A DNA stretch of 64,000 nt from Pokkaliibacter plantistimulans (GTDB lineage: Bacteria; Pseudomonadota; Gammaproteobacteria; Pseudomonadales; Balneatricaceae): positions 1 through 64,000 of the forward strand of contig NZ_LAPT01000062.1 in the NCBI RefSeq assembly GCF_003194385.1. The letters run 5' to 3'. Position numbers and translations under genes: made by a program. This document shows, in pieces, positions 20,626 to 28,979 of the stretch. A model generated the notes under the pieces. That model was not told the DNA's origin, ran no database searches, and saw only the letters and a program-made list of their open reading frames with translations. The first letter of the stretch is position 1. Each line of letters begins with the position of its first letter.

Positions 20626-23333
20626 CGCGTTTCTCCTTTGTTAGCTGTCCAACCACACCCGGCGTCGTACCAGGTGGCCAACTCCCCGACCAAAGGCATC
20701 AGCCGATACCACTTGAGTACAGGGTGTGCGTCACGCAGTTGTTCCATCTGTGTTTTGAGGTCTGCTGGGATGGCCTTCTCGGCCTCCTGCCAGAGGGTGT
20801 CGCGCATCTGCAACGCGCTGAGCTCCCAGCCATGAGCGAGCTGACCGGCGTAGGGATGCCAGAGGCCCGCCTCATCCTGTATGACCAGCACCACCGAACA
20901 GGTTTTGTCGCTAAGACGGGTAGGAATATTGACCTCCTCATCCCAGCCATCGCTGCTTTTGCGGCTATAGCCCTGCTCCAGCCTGAGCTGGTTGAAGACT
21001 CCCATACTGGCCTGACTGCGGCGCTTGCCTTCAGCCTCACTGGAGGCGTGCTCGACGGCATCAGGGGTCTCGATGGCCGCGTGCGGGGAGTACACGGATT
21101 CGATCAGACGGCGGGCGTCATCCGGCATGCGATAACAGCCCTGTTCAAACAGCACCCTGGCCGAGCGCCACAGCTGCCCCAGATCCTGATAGACCGCCAG
21201 CGAGCCTGACTGCTGTTGCAGCCAGCGCTCATCCGCCTGCGGGTCAGGTGATGGCGCCAGCACATAGAACACCGCCGGGCCACGCTGATCAGCGGAAGGG
21301 GTGTGCAGGCGATTGCCATGTCGGTCCCGCACATGGCGGTGCAGCCGCCCGGCCCGTTGCAGCAGCAGGTCAATGGGGGCGAGGTCAGAGATCAGTACAT
21401 CGAAGTCGAGATCCAGTGACTGCTCCACCACCTGAGTACTGACCAACACACGCCCCGCACGCTGCTGCTCAGTACTGCGGTTGCCAAACCATTCCAGTAC
21501 CGCATTTTCTATGCGCTGCCGGTCAATCATGGCGAAGCGGCTATGGAACAGGTGTACACGGTCAGCACTACCGGCCTGTTGCTGCACTAACAGTTGCAGT
21601 TGCTGGTAACTCTGCCGTGCGTTATCGACGGTATTACGTATCCAGCAGACGCATTTTCCCTGCCGCACACTGTCCAGAATCAAGGCATGCACTGCCGCTT
21701 CGTCATCAAGACGCTGTACCTGTACTACGCGCTGCACTTCCTTGCGGGTTGCCAGTGGTACTTCCTGTTCACCTTGCCCGGCAGGAAAGTGCGTAGCCAG
21801 CGGATAAGCCACTTCACTCAGGGCGGGCACAGGTAAGGCACAGCCCCTGGCATAACTGGCTACCAGTTTGTTTTTCATCTGCTGCGGCAAGGTGGCAGAC
21901 AGCAAAATGGCACTTCCCCCCTGACGGGCATGCGCCTCCAGCAGGCAGGCGAGCAGGGTTTGCATATAGGCATCGTAGGCATGCACCTCATCCACCAGCA
22001 GCACCTTCCGCCCCAAGCCCAGTAAGCGCAGCGATTGATGACGGGCAGGCAGAACCGCCAGCAGCGCCTGATCAATAGTGCCGACGCCAATATCTGCCAG
22101 CAGTGCCTTCTTGCGGCTGTCGGCCAGCCAGCTATTGCAGTAGGCCGAGGCGCTTTGCTCATCCTGCAGATAGCTGATGTCTTTGGGCTGAGCGCCGACG
22201 GACTGCATAAAGTCTTCCGACAGATGACGCGCCCCGTGGGCCAGCACCAGCGAGGGCTGCTGCTCTGCGCGGTAAAGGCGCTGATAGCATTGGGACATGC
22301 GGTGATACATGGCATTGGCGGTGGCCATGGTGGGTAAGCCCACATAGAGCCCGTCCGCCAGCCCGGCACTGATCAGCCGGTGTACCAGCACCATGGCGGC
22401 TTCGGTTTTCCCCGCCCCTGTCACATCTTCCAGAATAAATAGCTGCGGCTCAGGGGGGATGGCTACCTGAATAGCATGGTGCTGCAATGGCGTGGGGCTT
22501 TGGATAAAGGGAAATAACTGCTCAATGCCAACAAAAGGTTCTGCCCGTGCGGGTGTGATGCCCGCCTGACGAACGGCGTTATAAGCGGCAGGTAAAGCAC
22601 ACTTATCCCAGTAGTGCTGCAGTGACAGGGGCGTTTTGCAATAGGGGAAGAAGGTTTGGTTGGAACCCTGCCAGTCTGCCAGTACCGCCATCCCGGCCAG
22701 CTGCCAGGAGCAGGCTTTGAGCTTTTTGCCGAGGCGTTTATCCAGTAACAGCGCGGCATCTTCCGGCAGCAACCAGCGTTGCCACATTTGCCGGACGAAG
22801 CTACGCACCGCGTCGGTATCATCGGGGTGAAAATAGCTGGGGAGACTGATCGACTGAATGACAGGAGGCTGACCGTGATGGCCGGTGACAATCTCAAACC
22901 AGCTATCCAGCTGGTTGCTGGTGCGCACCTGCTCAACAGGTACAGCAAGCAGCTCGGCCAGCAGTTCCTGAATTCCCTTGTCTCTGCTTCGCCACAGCTG
23001 ATAGCCCAGTGAATCGTGGCGCACGGTGGTGTATGCGTAATTAGCGGGGGCGTTGGCCAGGGTTTGCAGAATATCGGGCCGCAGCCCCTGAAAGGCTCGG
23101 GCAAACTTGCCCAGATCGTGCAGGCAGAGGAAGAAGACAAACAGGCGGCGCAGTTGCTCAGCGGAAATGCCCAGCTCTGCGGCCAAACGCTGCCCCCAGG
23201 GGTATTCATCCGACAGCAGCACCCAGCCACAGGCGGCCACATCCAAACAATGATAGGGCAGCAAGTGGTATGGCTCTCCCCCCTGCTCATCCGACTGATG
23301 AGCTTTGCCCCAGTAGTTAAAGATTGCAGCCAT
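20622..23333 (-). CDS. cas3: Cas3 nuclease-helicase (type I-E)
   Basis: Protein of 903 residues. N-terminal HD nuclease: histidines in YHLLPYHCLDVAA (22-34) and the HD pair at 72-73 in LHDLGKF. Superfamily 2 helicase: Walker A EDVTGAGKTEAAM near 303, DEVH box near 447, SAT motif in ILLSATLP, and motif VI LLLQRAGRLHRH near 657. All motifs look intact. It degrades the target strand after recruitment by Cascade. The start ATG at 23331-23333 is preceded by a G-rich ribosome site. A 42-codon ORF ends 16 bp upstream on the same strand, so the two are probably on one transcript. Confidence 0.97.
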   Translation of the reverse strand: MAAIFNYWGKAHQSDEQGGEPYHLLPYHCLDVAACGWVLLSDEYPWGQRLAAELGISAEQLRRLFVFFLCLHDLGKFARAFQGLRPDILQTLANAPANYAYTTVRHDSLGYQLWRSRDKGIQELLAELLAVPVEQVRTSNQLDSWFEIVTGHHGQPPVIQSISLPSYFHPDDTDAVRSFVRQMWQRWLLPEDAALLLDKRLGKKLKACSWQLAGMAVLADWQGSNQTFFPYCKTPLSLQHYWDKCALPAAYNAVRQAGITPARAEPFVGIEQLFPFIQSPTPLQHHAIQVAIPPEPQLFILEDVTGAGKTEAAMVLVHRLISAGLADGLYVGLPTMATANAMYHRMSQCYQRLYRAEQQPSLVLAHGARHLSEDFMQSVGAQPKDISYLQDEQSASAYCNSWLADSRKKALLADIGVGTIDQALLAVLPARHQSLRLLGLGRKVLLVDEVHAYDAYMQTLLACLLEAHARQGGSAILLSATLPQQMKNKLVASYARGCALPVPALSEVAYPLATHFPAGQGEQEVPLATRKEVQRVVQVQRLDDEAAVHALILDSVRQGKCVCWIRNTVDNARQSYQQLQLLVQQQAGSADRVHLFHSRFAMIDRQRIENAVLEWFGNRSTEQQRAGRVLVSTQVVEQSLDLDFDVLISDLAPIDLLLQRAGRLHRHVRDRHGNRLHTPSADQRGPAVFYVLAPSPDPQADERWLQQQSGSLAVYQDLGQLWRSARVLFEQGCYRMPDDARRLIESVYSPHAAIETPDAVEHASSEAEGKRRSQASMGVFNQLRLEQGYSRKSSDGWDEEVNIPTRLSDKTCSVVLVIQDEAGLWHPYAGQLAHGWELSALQMRDTLWQEAEKAIPADLKTQMEQLRDAHPVLKWYRLMPLVGELATWYDAGCGWTANKGETR

Positions 23334-23349
23334 GCGCCCCCCCTTTCAG

Positions 23350-23478
23350 CTAACACCCTTCCGAAAGCCGACAACTGAAGTACAGGATTACCGTGATCAC
23401 AATCAGCAACAGGATCACCTTTGTAAACCACCCCGAACCATCCAGCACCAAAACCAACTCTTTCAAAGACTTCAACAT
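23350..23478 (-). CDS. Small single-pass membrane peptide upstream of cas3 (42 aa, unrecognised)
   Basis: The reading frame starts at an ATG (23476-23478) with GGAGG five bases upstream, and an in-frame TGA precedes that ATG. It ends with TAG at 23350-23352. The product starts MLKSLKELVLVLDGSGWF and continues with one hydrophobic helix (VILLLIVITVILYF, 21-34) and a short C-terminus with two cysteines. It lies 16 bp before cas3 on the same strand. I do not recognise a family. Size, helix and position are compatible with a small toxin-like or regulatory membrane peptide, but chance translation is possible. The ribosome site and spacing make me believe it is translated. Confidence 0.6.
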   Translation of the reverse strand: MLKSLKELVLVLDGSGWFTKVILLLIVITVILYFSCRLSEGC

Positions 23479-23557
23479 GACAGCCTCCCACCACTCTCAG
23501 GTAGCCGCCATCCTAAGACTCATGTCACAGAGGAGTCAAAATTCTTTTTTAGGCTCA

Positions 23558-23586
23558 TTTACATCTATGAACCTTAACTTTTTCAA
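23558..23586 (-). promoter_or_regulatory. Candidate promoter for the small peptide and cas operon
   Basis: On the minus strand TTGAAA (23586-23581) and TGTAAA (23563-23558) are 17 bp apart in an AT-rich stretch, about 80 bp upstream of the small ORF. A second possible -10, TAGAAT, lies at 23600-23595. No other good sigma-70 pair was seen between the pseudo-repeats and cas3. Confidence 0.4.
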
Positions 23587-23608
23587 AAAATAGCATTCTA
23601 GAAAATTT

Positions 23609-23637
23609 TTGACGCCTCACCACTTCGCAACTAACCT
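23609..23637 (+). promoter_or_regulatory. Candidate rightward promoter before the pseudo-CRISPR element
   Basis: TTGACG (23609-23614) and TAACCT (23632-23637) are 17 bp apart on the plus strand. A second possible -10, TATATG at 23692-23697, would start RNA at about 23704, exactly at the first pseudo-repeat, but it lacks a good -35. Either could produce an RNA through 23703-23778. Confidence 0.3.
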
Positions 23638-23686
23638 AGCCCCGTTCTGCAACTAAATGCAGATCAACCAGTTCATAGGTGCAACT
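23627..23686. promoter_or_regulatory. Three spaced direct repeats GCAACT(AA), possible operator
   Basis: GCAACTAA occurs at 23627-23634 and 23649-23656, and GCAACT at 23681-23686. The start-to-start spacing is 22 and 32 bp, close to two and three helical turns. They overlap and follow the candidate rightward promoter, and lie upstream of the candidate cas promoter. The neighbouring WYL protein is an obvious candidate binder. This is inference from spacing only. Confidence 0.35.
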
Positions 23687-23702
23687 GCGCCTATATGCTC
23701 AT

Positions 23703-23778
23703 CTGTTCCCCGCCTCTGCGGGGCTGAACCAAGAAGTACTGCCACTGCAAACTGCCCCGCGTATGCGGGGCGAATCGC
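23703..23778 (+). CRISPR. Degenerate two-repeat mini-CRISPR (possible crRNA-like RNA)
   Basis: The plus-strand sequence 23703-23731 matches the array's crRNA-sense repeat at 22 of 29 positions, including GTTCCCCGC, GCGGGGCT and the handle-like CTGAACCA (functional handle CTAAACCG). A second element at 23750-23778 matches 18 of 29, again with an intact hairpin (CCCCGC GTAT GCGGGG). The starts are 47 bp apart, leaving an 18-nt pseudo-spacer (23732-23749) instead of 32. The second hairpin is followed by TTTTT at 23783-23787. The sense is opposite to the cas genes. It could be a decayed array or a functional guide processed by Cas6e, as known for CreA/CreR RNAs near other type I cas operons. Confidence 0.7.
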
Positions 23779-23847
23779 TGTACTTTTTGCGTTGCCACTC
23801 TATTCACACACACACCGACCTACGCGCCAAGCTGGCAATTAATACAG

Positions 23848-23862
23848 GTCAATTAAGTTGAC
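23848..23862. promoter_or_regulatory. Interrupted palindrome between WYL gene and pseudo-CRISPR
   Basis: GTCAATTAAGTTGAC has 5-bp inverted arms (GTCAA/TTGAC) around five bases, in an AT-rich patch 30 bp past the WYL stop codon. WYL regulators of the BrxR/CapW type bind inverted repeats, so it is a possible operator, but its distance from the regulator's own start makes autoregulation unlikely. Confidence 0.3.
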
Positions 23863-23891
23863 GTACCTTGCCTGTTCGATGAACAAACCGC

Positions 23892-24701
23892 TCAGTACAG
23901 CCACTGCTCGATGTCGCGTTTATTGACAAGCACCAGTTGCTGGGCCTCAGGTAAGGCATCGAGAAACTTGATGTTGACCCCCATCTGTTTGATCAGATAG
24001 TTAGCCAGCGCAGCACGCTCGCGAATGATCAGCCTGCCGTCTGTCATTCCGTATTCCTGCTCCAACGCCTGTTGCCGCTCTGCGGCCAGCCGGTTGTCAG
24101 GCGCAAAGACCAGCTCTACCCAGGTGTGCCAGGCGTGATCCTCTTGTGGTGAAGGAATATCGCGCGTTTCGTCCACACTGGCCGAGCGGGTACGGGCAAG
24201 CACAAAGTCCCGGTACTCCTGCCGTGCAAGGCACCATGCCCGGACATGCCAGCGCCCTGCCGCCAGCACCAGAGAATGGGGCGCGATAATGCGCTCCTCG
24301 GTGGTATTGGTGACTGAGGCATAGTTGATATCCACCGCATAACCAAAGGTCAGCGCATGAATGATGGGTCTGAGGATGTGCGGCAGAATTTGCCGTTGCG
24401 GTGAGCTAAGACGGGCGACCTGCAGGTGATGACGCGGTATGCCCTGCAGCCATTGCAGGTACTCATCCGCCTCGCCGCTGATAAATCGGGAAGCAAAGCA
24501 GGCGGAAGGGAGATAGGCTTTCAGGGTGTAGGAATAATCCAGATTGTCAGGCATTTGCTCCCGGTAGCTGCCCAGTACTTTACTGGCCTGCTGGCGAGAC
24601 AAATGAAACTCACGCTCCAGATAACTGACATTAACCCGCCCTTCCCAGTACGCCAGCAACTCTATCAGCCAGTAACGCTGATCGTGTTCATTCTTGGCCA
24701 T
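23892..24701 (-). CDS. WYL-domain transcriptional regulator next to the cas operon
   Basis: Protein of 269 residues. The N-terminal 75 residues form a winged helix-turn-helix (YLEREFHLSRQQASKVLGSY, 28-47). The middle is a WYL domain (IAPHSLVLAAGRWHVRAWCL), with W-H-V where the name-giving W-Y-L would be. The rest is a C-terminal WCX-like extension. This architecture is shared with BrxR/CapW regulators of phage-defence islands, which sense a ligand and repress defence genes. A good ribosome site (AGGAG) lies upstream of the ATG. It points the same way as cas3 and is separated from it by 558 bp. Its last codons match the pseudo-spacer at 13 of 14 bases. Confidence 0.88.
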   Translation of the reverse strand: MAKNEHDQRYWLIELLAYWEGRVNVSYLEREFHLSRQQASKVLGSYREQMPDNLDYSYTLKAYLPSACFASRFISGEADEYLQWLQGIPRHHLQVARLSSPQRQILPHILRPIIHALTFGYAVDINYASVTNTTEERIIAPHSLVLAAGRWHVRAWCLARQEYRDFVLARTRSASVDETRDIPSPQEDHAWHTWVELVFAPDNRLAAERQQALEQEYGMTDGRLIIRERAALANYLIKQMGVNIKFLDALPEAQQLVLVNKRDIEQWLY

Positions 24702-24862
24702 TCACTCTCCTGCATGATGTGATGTGCATACCCACCACTTGAGCACACACCGGACATATAAGCAGGAAACTCTAGTGCCACTTATGCATTTACTCCATGC
24801 TGAATATCAGTCATTGAGCGGTTACCGAGGCCCCTTCCTACAACCTTAGTCTCATGCCACGG

Positions 24863-24891
24863 TCGCCAATATCGGCAACTTCCGTTATACT
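24863..24891 (+). promoter_or_regulatory. Candidate fabI promoter
   Basis: TCGCCA (24863-24868) and TATACT (24886-24891) are 17 bp apart. This gives a 5' untranslated region of about 130 nt, which holds a small hairpin (GCCCGC/GCGGGC, 24903-24919). The rest of the 327-bp gap 24702-25028 shows nothing else I can support. Confidence 0.45.
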
Positions 24892-25028
24892 TCGCCAATT
24901 CTGCCCGCGCCATGCGGGCCTTGGCGGCTGTGGGTAGAGCGGTAGCAGACATCAGCATTCTCTGTGGTTCAGGAGAGATACCGACGTCAAACCCGGCCTT
25001 TTACGTGCTTCGTGACTAAGGTAGCAAC

Positions 25029-25820
25029 ATGGGTTTTCTGCAAGGTAAACGCTTCCTGATCGTTGGTGTCGCCAGCAAGATGTCAATCGCCTATGGCATT
25101 GCTGAAGCCATGCACCAGCAAGGTGCAGAACTGGCTTTCACCTATCAGAACGACAAGCTTAAAGAGCGGGTGATTGGCTTTGCCGAACAGTGGGGATCGA
25201 ATCTGGTGTTCCCGCTGGATGTCGCCAGTGATGAGCAGATCGCCGAAGCTTTTACCCTGCTGCGTCAGCACTGGGATTATCTTGATGGCGTTGTCCACGC
25301 CGTGGCGTTCGCCCCCGGTGAAGCACTGGATGGCGACTTTACCGATGCCACCAGCCGCGATGCCTTCCGCATCGCTCACGATGTCAGCTCCTACAGTTTC
25401 ACCGCCCTGGCACGGGAAGCCCGCCCACTGCTGCAAGGCCGTAATGGTGCCCTGCTGACACTGAGTTATCTGGGCGCGGTTCGCACCATGCCCAACTACA
25501 ATGTCATGGGTCTGGCCAAGGCCAGCCTCGAAGCCAATGTGCGCTATCTGGCGACCAGCCTTGGCCCTGAAGGCATCCGCGTCAACGGTATCTCTGCAGG
25601 CCCGATCCGCACACTGGCCGCCTCCGGTATCAAGAGCTTCCGCAAGATGCTTGATTACAACGAGAAGCGCACTCCTCTGCGTCGTAACGTGACCACTTCC
25701 GAAGTGGGTAACGTGGCCGCCTTCCTCTGTTCCGATCTTGCCTCCGGCATCACCGGTGAAATCACCTATGTGGATGCAGGCTTCAATATCACCGCCATGG
25801 GCGCGATTGATCAGGAATAG
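25029..25820 (+). CDS. fabI: Enoyl-[acyl-carrier-protein] reductase (NADH)
   Basis: Protein of 263 residues, the usual FabI length. The modified Rossmann motif is in [21 protein letters not shown], and the catalytic pair Tyr-x6-Lys is in [25 protein letters not shown] is the typical substrate-loop region. It performs the last reduction in each round of fatty acid elongation and is the target of triclosan and isoniazid-type inhibitors. It is monocistronic here, with a weak hairpin at 25838-25873 after it. Confidence 0.97.
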   Translation: MGFLQGKRFLIVGVASKMSIAYGIAEAMHQQGAELAFTYQNDKLKERVIGFAEQWGSNLVFPLDVASDEQIAEAFTLLRQHWDYLDGVVHAVAFAPGEALDGDFTDATSRDAFRIAHDVSSYSFTALAREARPLLQGRNGALLTLSYLGAVRTMPNYNVMGLAKASLEANVRYLATSLGPEGIRVNGISAGPIRTLAASGIKSFRKMLDYNEKRTPLRRNVTTSEVGNVAAFLCSDLASGITGEITYVDAGFNITAMGAIDQE

Positions 25821-26008
25821 CACAAACGATAACCCGCGGCGGCAGCCGACACCCCCTTCAGTTGGTTGCCGCCCACCTTTTTGTTCAGACTGATGCATGC
25901 TGCCCTTGTGCAGCCAGTCGCGGAAGCGACAGCGTCAGTTCCGGTGTGTGGCAGATCGGCATTTCCGGTCTACCCTGTATTTATCCTCCTTCATTCAGCT
26001 GCTTCACT

Positions 26009-26629
26009 ATGCCTACTAGCAACACGGTCATTATTGGAATTGCGGGCGCCTCGGGATCAGGCAAGAGTTCTTTTTCAGATGCACTGCTGCATGAGTTCGG
26101 CTCGGCACAGATCACCATTCTTCGTGAAGACAGTTACTACAAAGACCAGACCCATCTGGCCATGGAGGAGCGGGTCAAGACCAACTACGACCACCCTGAT
26201 GCCTTCGATCACGATTTGCTGCTAACCCAACTGCAGCAGGCGCTGCAGGGCGAGCCGGTGAACGTGCCGGTCTACGACTACAAGCTGCATACCCGCGCCG
26301 CCGAAGTGCAGCCGCTGCCCGCCTGCAAGATCATCATCCTTGAAGGTATCCTGATCTTCACCGACGCCCGCCTGCGTAACCTGATGCACACTCGTATCTA
26401 TATGGATACCCCGCTGGACGTCTGCCTGCTGCGCCGCCTGCAACGGGATGTGAATGAGCGTGGACGAACGCTGGACTCCGTGCTGGAGCAGTATCAGGCC
26501 ACCGTACGGCCGATGTTCATGAAGTACATCAACCCCTCAAAGGAACATGCCCATCTCATCGTTCCGGGGGGGGCGCGCAATCGGGTAGCGATTGATCTGG
26601 TAAGAGCACGTTTGCGGGAAATGCTGTAA
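26009..26629 (+). CDS. udk: Uridine kinase
   Basis: The ATG at 26009 gives a 206-residue protein beginning MPTSNTVIIGIAGASGSGKSS; a TTG 147 bp upstream would add residues without homology and was rejected. The P-loop is GASGSGKS (13-20), followed by REDSYYKDQTHL, HPDAFDH and the lid-like RRLQRDVNERGRTL. These match uridine/cytidine kinases, which phosphorylate nucleosides with ATP or GTP in pyrimidine salvage. It converges with the chaC-like gene across a strong terminator. Confidence 0.93.
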   Translation: MPTSNTVIIGIAGASGSGKSSFSDALLHEFGSAQITILREDSYYKDQTHLAMEERVKTNYDHPDAFDHDLLLTQLQQALQGEPVNVPVYDYKLHTRAAEVQPLPACKIIILEGILIFTDARLRNLMHTRIYMDTPLDVCLLRRLQRDVNERGRTLDSVLEQYQATVRPMFMKYINPSKEHAHLIVPGGARNRVAIDLVRARLREML

Positions 26630-26672
26630 CAGCGCATCCCATCTACACCGCATCAAGCCTGCTCAGACAGCA

Positions 26673-26707
26673 AAAAACCAAAGGGGGCCATGCCCCCTTT
26701 GGTTTTT
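26673..26707. terminator. Bidirectional terminator between udk and chaC-like gene
   Basis: A perfect 15-bp inverted repeat (26673-26687 with 26693-26707) has a GC-rich core GGGGG/CCCCC flanked by A5 on one side and T5 on the other. It can therefore terminate from both directions. Confidence 0.9.
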
Positions 26708-26719
26708 CCACAAACGCTA

Positions 26720-27409
26720 TTACTGCCCCTGCTGACAACGGCGCACCTGACAAGCCAGCTGCTCCAGCTCTCCGTCATCGATACCGCTTTGCCGAAGCCC
26801 CTCGCAGGTATGGAACAGATAGTCTGCGGCTGAGCCCAGCGCCCCCGCAGCCAGCGACAGCCGACGCACGATCTCGCTCTCACACAGATCACCGGCATAT
26901 TGCTGACCTGTATGGTCAATGGTGAACGCCAGTGCGTAGCCAAACTGGTTACCCGCCACATCAGTAACAGGCAACCAGCGGGGAATATAGGCCCCCGATA
27001 CCATCTCCCGCCGCCAGAGCATGCGCAGCTCCGACTCGGCCAGTTGCAGCTCCAGTCGATAGGCCACACCGGTACAGCTGCCACCATGGTCCAGTGCCAG
27101 CACCAGCCCGGGCTGAGACGGTGAACCACGCCCTGCCGTTACGGACAGGCAAAAGGACCGATGCCAGTCATGAAGGGTACCCACGCGTTTTTCAGCATGG
27201 TGGATAGTCGGATTCCAGATCAGTGAACCGTAGGCAAAGAGCCACACATCACCTGCAGGCCTGCTTGCCAGCGTGGCCTGTAACGACACTTCACGTTCCT
27301 GCTCGGTGAGGATGCGGTGCCCCGGCGAGTCACGCGCAACCATGGCTTCGACACCGCCGCTTTCCATCAGCAGCCGGTCAAGTACATGGGGGTGACTGGG
27401 ATTCGTCAT
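26720..27409 (-). CDS. ChaC-like gamma-glutamylcyclotransferase
   Basis: The ATG at 27407-27409 (MTNPSHPHVLDRLL) is preferred over a GTG three codons upstream. The 229-residue product has the glycine-rich substrate loop FAYGSLIWNP and the catalytic glutamate region WRREMVSGAYIPRW of the ChaC family, which cleaves glutathione to 5-oxoproline and Cys-Gly. The C-terminus is helical with a CRRCQQGQ end. It is a single gene; the 247-bp gap to rimO holds only a terminator. Confidence 0.88.
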   Translation of the reverse strand: MTNPSHPHVLDRLLMESGGVEAMVARDSPGHRILTEQEREVSLQATLASRPAGDVWLFAYGSLIWNPTIHHAEKRVGTLHDWHRSFCLSVTAGRGSPSQPGLVLALDHGGSCTGVAYRLELQLAESELRMLWRREMVSGAYIPRWLPVTDVAGNQFGYALAFTIDHTGQQYAGDLCESEIVRRLSLAAGALGSAADYLFHTCEGLRQSGIDDGELEQLACQVRRCQQGQ

Positions 27410-27559
27410 AACGTACACTGCCTCACTCTGCCCCTTCGGGGTTCAGCCGTGGATCATTTTTTAACCAAACAGATAAGTAGAACCATGGTAAACCATCTGT
27501 CTGGGATGACCAGCGCAGTAATGATGCCTAAAACGACAAAGTCTATTGCTTTAAATACA

Positions 27560-27589
27560 AAAAAGGGCGAACCCATGGTCGCCCTTTTT
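27560..27589. terminator. Intrinsic terminator between rimO and chaC-like gene
   Basis: AAAAAGGGCGA (27560-27570) pairs with TCGCCCTTTTT (27579-27589). Position after the rimO stop on the minus strand and the flanking A and T tracts suit a rimO terminator. Confidence 0.85.
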
Positions 27590-27656
27590 CACTATGACTC
27601 GCGAAGGTGTTCAGCCCGTGCTCACGATGCCGTGTAGCCGGAACGTGACGACGTTC

Positions 27657-28979
27657 TTAACGCAAGGAGCCCCACAGATCGTGCTCATCGGCATCTTCGA
27701 CCACCGCCTTAACGAACTGGCCGGGCTGCAGATGTGTGGCGCCATCAAGGAAGATCTGACCGTCGATGTCAGGAGCATCAGCCTTGGTACGACCCACAGC
27801 GCCTTCTTCCACGACTTCATCAATCAATACATCCACTTCACGGCCGATTTTTGCGGCCAGCTTGCGGGTGCTGATTTCAGCCTGCTTTTCCATAAAGCGT
27901 GCCAGACGTTCCTGTTGCACTTCTTCAGGAATCAGCGGTGCGATGTCATTGGCCACCGCCCCTTCTACGGGTGAGTAGGCAAAGGCGCCAACGCGGTCCA
28001 GCTGTGCTTCGTCAAGGAAGTCGAGCAGCTCCTGAAACTCAGCTTCGGTCTCACCGGGGAAGCCAACGATAAAGGTGCTGCGCAGGGTGATATCCGGGCA
28101 GATACTGCGCCAGGCCTGGATACGCTCCAGCGTCTTCTCAGCCGCTGCCGGGCGTTTCATCGCCTTCAGTACACGCGGGCTGGCATGCTGGAAGGGAATA
28201 TCCAGGTAAGGCAGGATCTTGCCTTCTGCCATCAGCGGGATGACGGAATCCACGGAGGGATAGGGATAGACATAGTGCAGGCGTACCCATACGCCCATGC
28301 TGCCCAGCGCTTCGCAGAGCTCAGTCATGCGGGTCTTGACCGGACGGCCCTGCCAGAAACCGGTGCGGTACTTCAGATCAACACCGTAGGCGGATGTGTC
28401 CTGAGACACCACCAGCAGCTCCTTGACGCCCGCCTTGACCAGACGCTCCGCTTCATCCAGCACATCACCCACCGGACGGCTAACCAGATCACCGCGCAGT
28501 GATGGAATGATGCAGAAAGTGCAGCGATGGTTGCAGCCTTCGGAAATCTTCAGATAGGAATAATGACGTGGTGTCAGTTTGATGCCCTGTGGTGGCACCA
28601 GATCGATAAAGGGGTTGTGATCCTGTTTGGGGGGCAGGTATTCATGCACGGCGTTGACCACCTGCTCATACTGCTGCGGACCGCTCACGCTCAGTACAGA
28701 CGGATGTACTTTGCGGATATCTTCTTCCTTGCCACCCATGCAACCGGTGACGATGACCTTGCCATTCTCTTTGATGGCCTCGCCGATGGCATCAAGGGAC
28801 TCAGCCTTGGCGGCATCGATAAAGCCACAGGTGTTGACTACCACCAGGTCGGCGTCCTGATACGTCGGCACAACTTCGTAGCCTTCGGTTCTCAGCTGGG
28901 TCAGGATCCGCTCAGAATCGACGAGGGCCTTGGGACAGCCGAGACTAATGAATCCGACCTTAGGATTTGTAGCACTCAT
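27657..28979 (-). CDS. rimO: Ribosomal protein uS12 methylthiotransferase
   Basis: The ATG at 28977-28979 gives [20 protein letters not shown], the normal RimO start; an 8-residue upstream extension is possible but unlikely. The 440-residue protein has the N-terminal methylthiotransferase domain with cluster cysteines (SLGCPKA, NTCGFID, VTGCMGG), the radical SAM motif CNHRCTFC, and a C-terminal TRAM domain. It adds a methylthio group to an aspartate of S12 using two 4Fe-4S clusters. Confidence 0.96.
   Translation of the reverse strand: MSATNPKVGFISLGCPKALVDSERILTQLRTEGYEVVPTYQDADLVVVNTCGFIDAAKAESLDAIGEAIKENGKVIVTGCMGGKEEDIRKVHPSVLSVSGPQQYEQVVNAVHEYLPPKQDHNPFIDLVPPQGIKLTPRHYSYLKISEGCNHRCTFCIIPSLRGDLVSRPVGDVLDEAERLVKAGVKELLVVSQDTSAYGVDLKYRTGFWQGRPVKTRMTELCEALGSMGVWVRLHYVYPYPSVDSVIPLMAEGKILPYLDIPFQHASPRVLKAMKRPAAAEKTLERIQAWRSICPDITLRSTFIVGFPGETEAEFQELLDFLDEAQLDRVGAFAYSPVEGAVANDIAPLIPEEVQQERLARFMEKQAEISTRKLAAKIGREVDVLIDEVVEEGAVGRTKADAPDIDGQIFLDGATHLQPGQFVKAVVEDADEHDLWGSLR

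Noticed and set aside
22463-23494. Minus-strand frame of 343 residues overlapping the cas3 start
   Set aside because: It is out of frame with cas3, which has all its motifs. The upstream part shares bases with the 42-aa ORF but in another frame.
23657-23861. Two overlapping plus-strand frames of about 60 residues between cas3 and the WYL gene
   Set aside because: They read through the pseudo-repeats (PRLCGAEP, APRMRGES) and have no ribosome site. They serve as evidence for repeat ancestry, not as genes.
24903-24919. GCCCGC/GCGGGC hairpin before fabI as a third CRISPR-like repeat
   Set aside because: The stem sequence differs from the repeat and the flanks show no handle-like bases. It is probably part of the fabI leader.
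25862-26008. Longer udk from a TTG start
   Set aside because: The added 49 residues are Cys/Ser/Pro-rich and without homology; the ATG at 26009 gives the family length.
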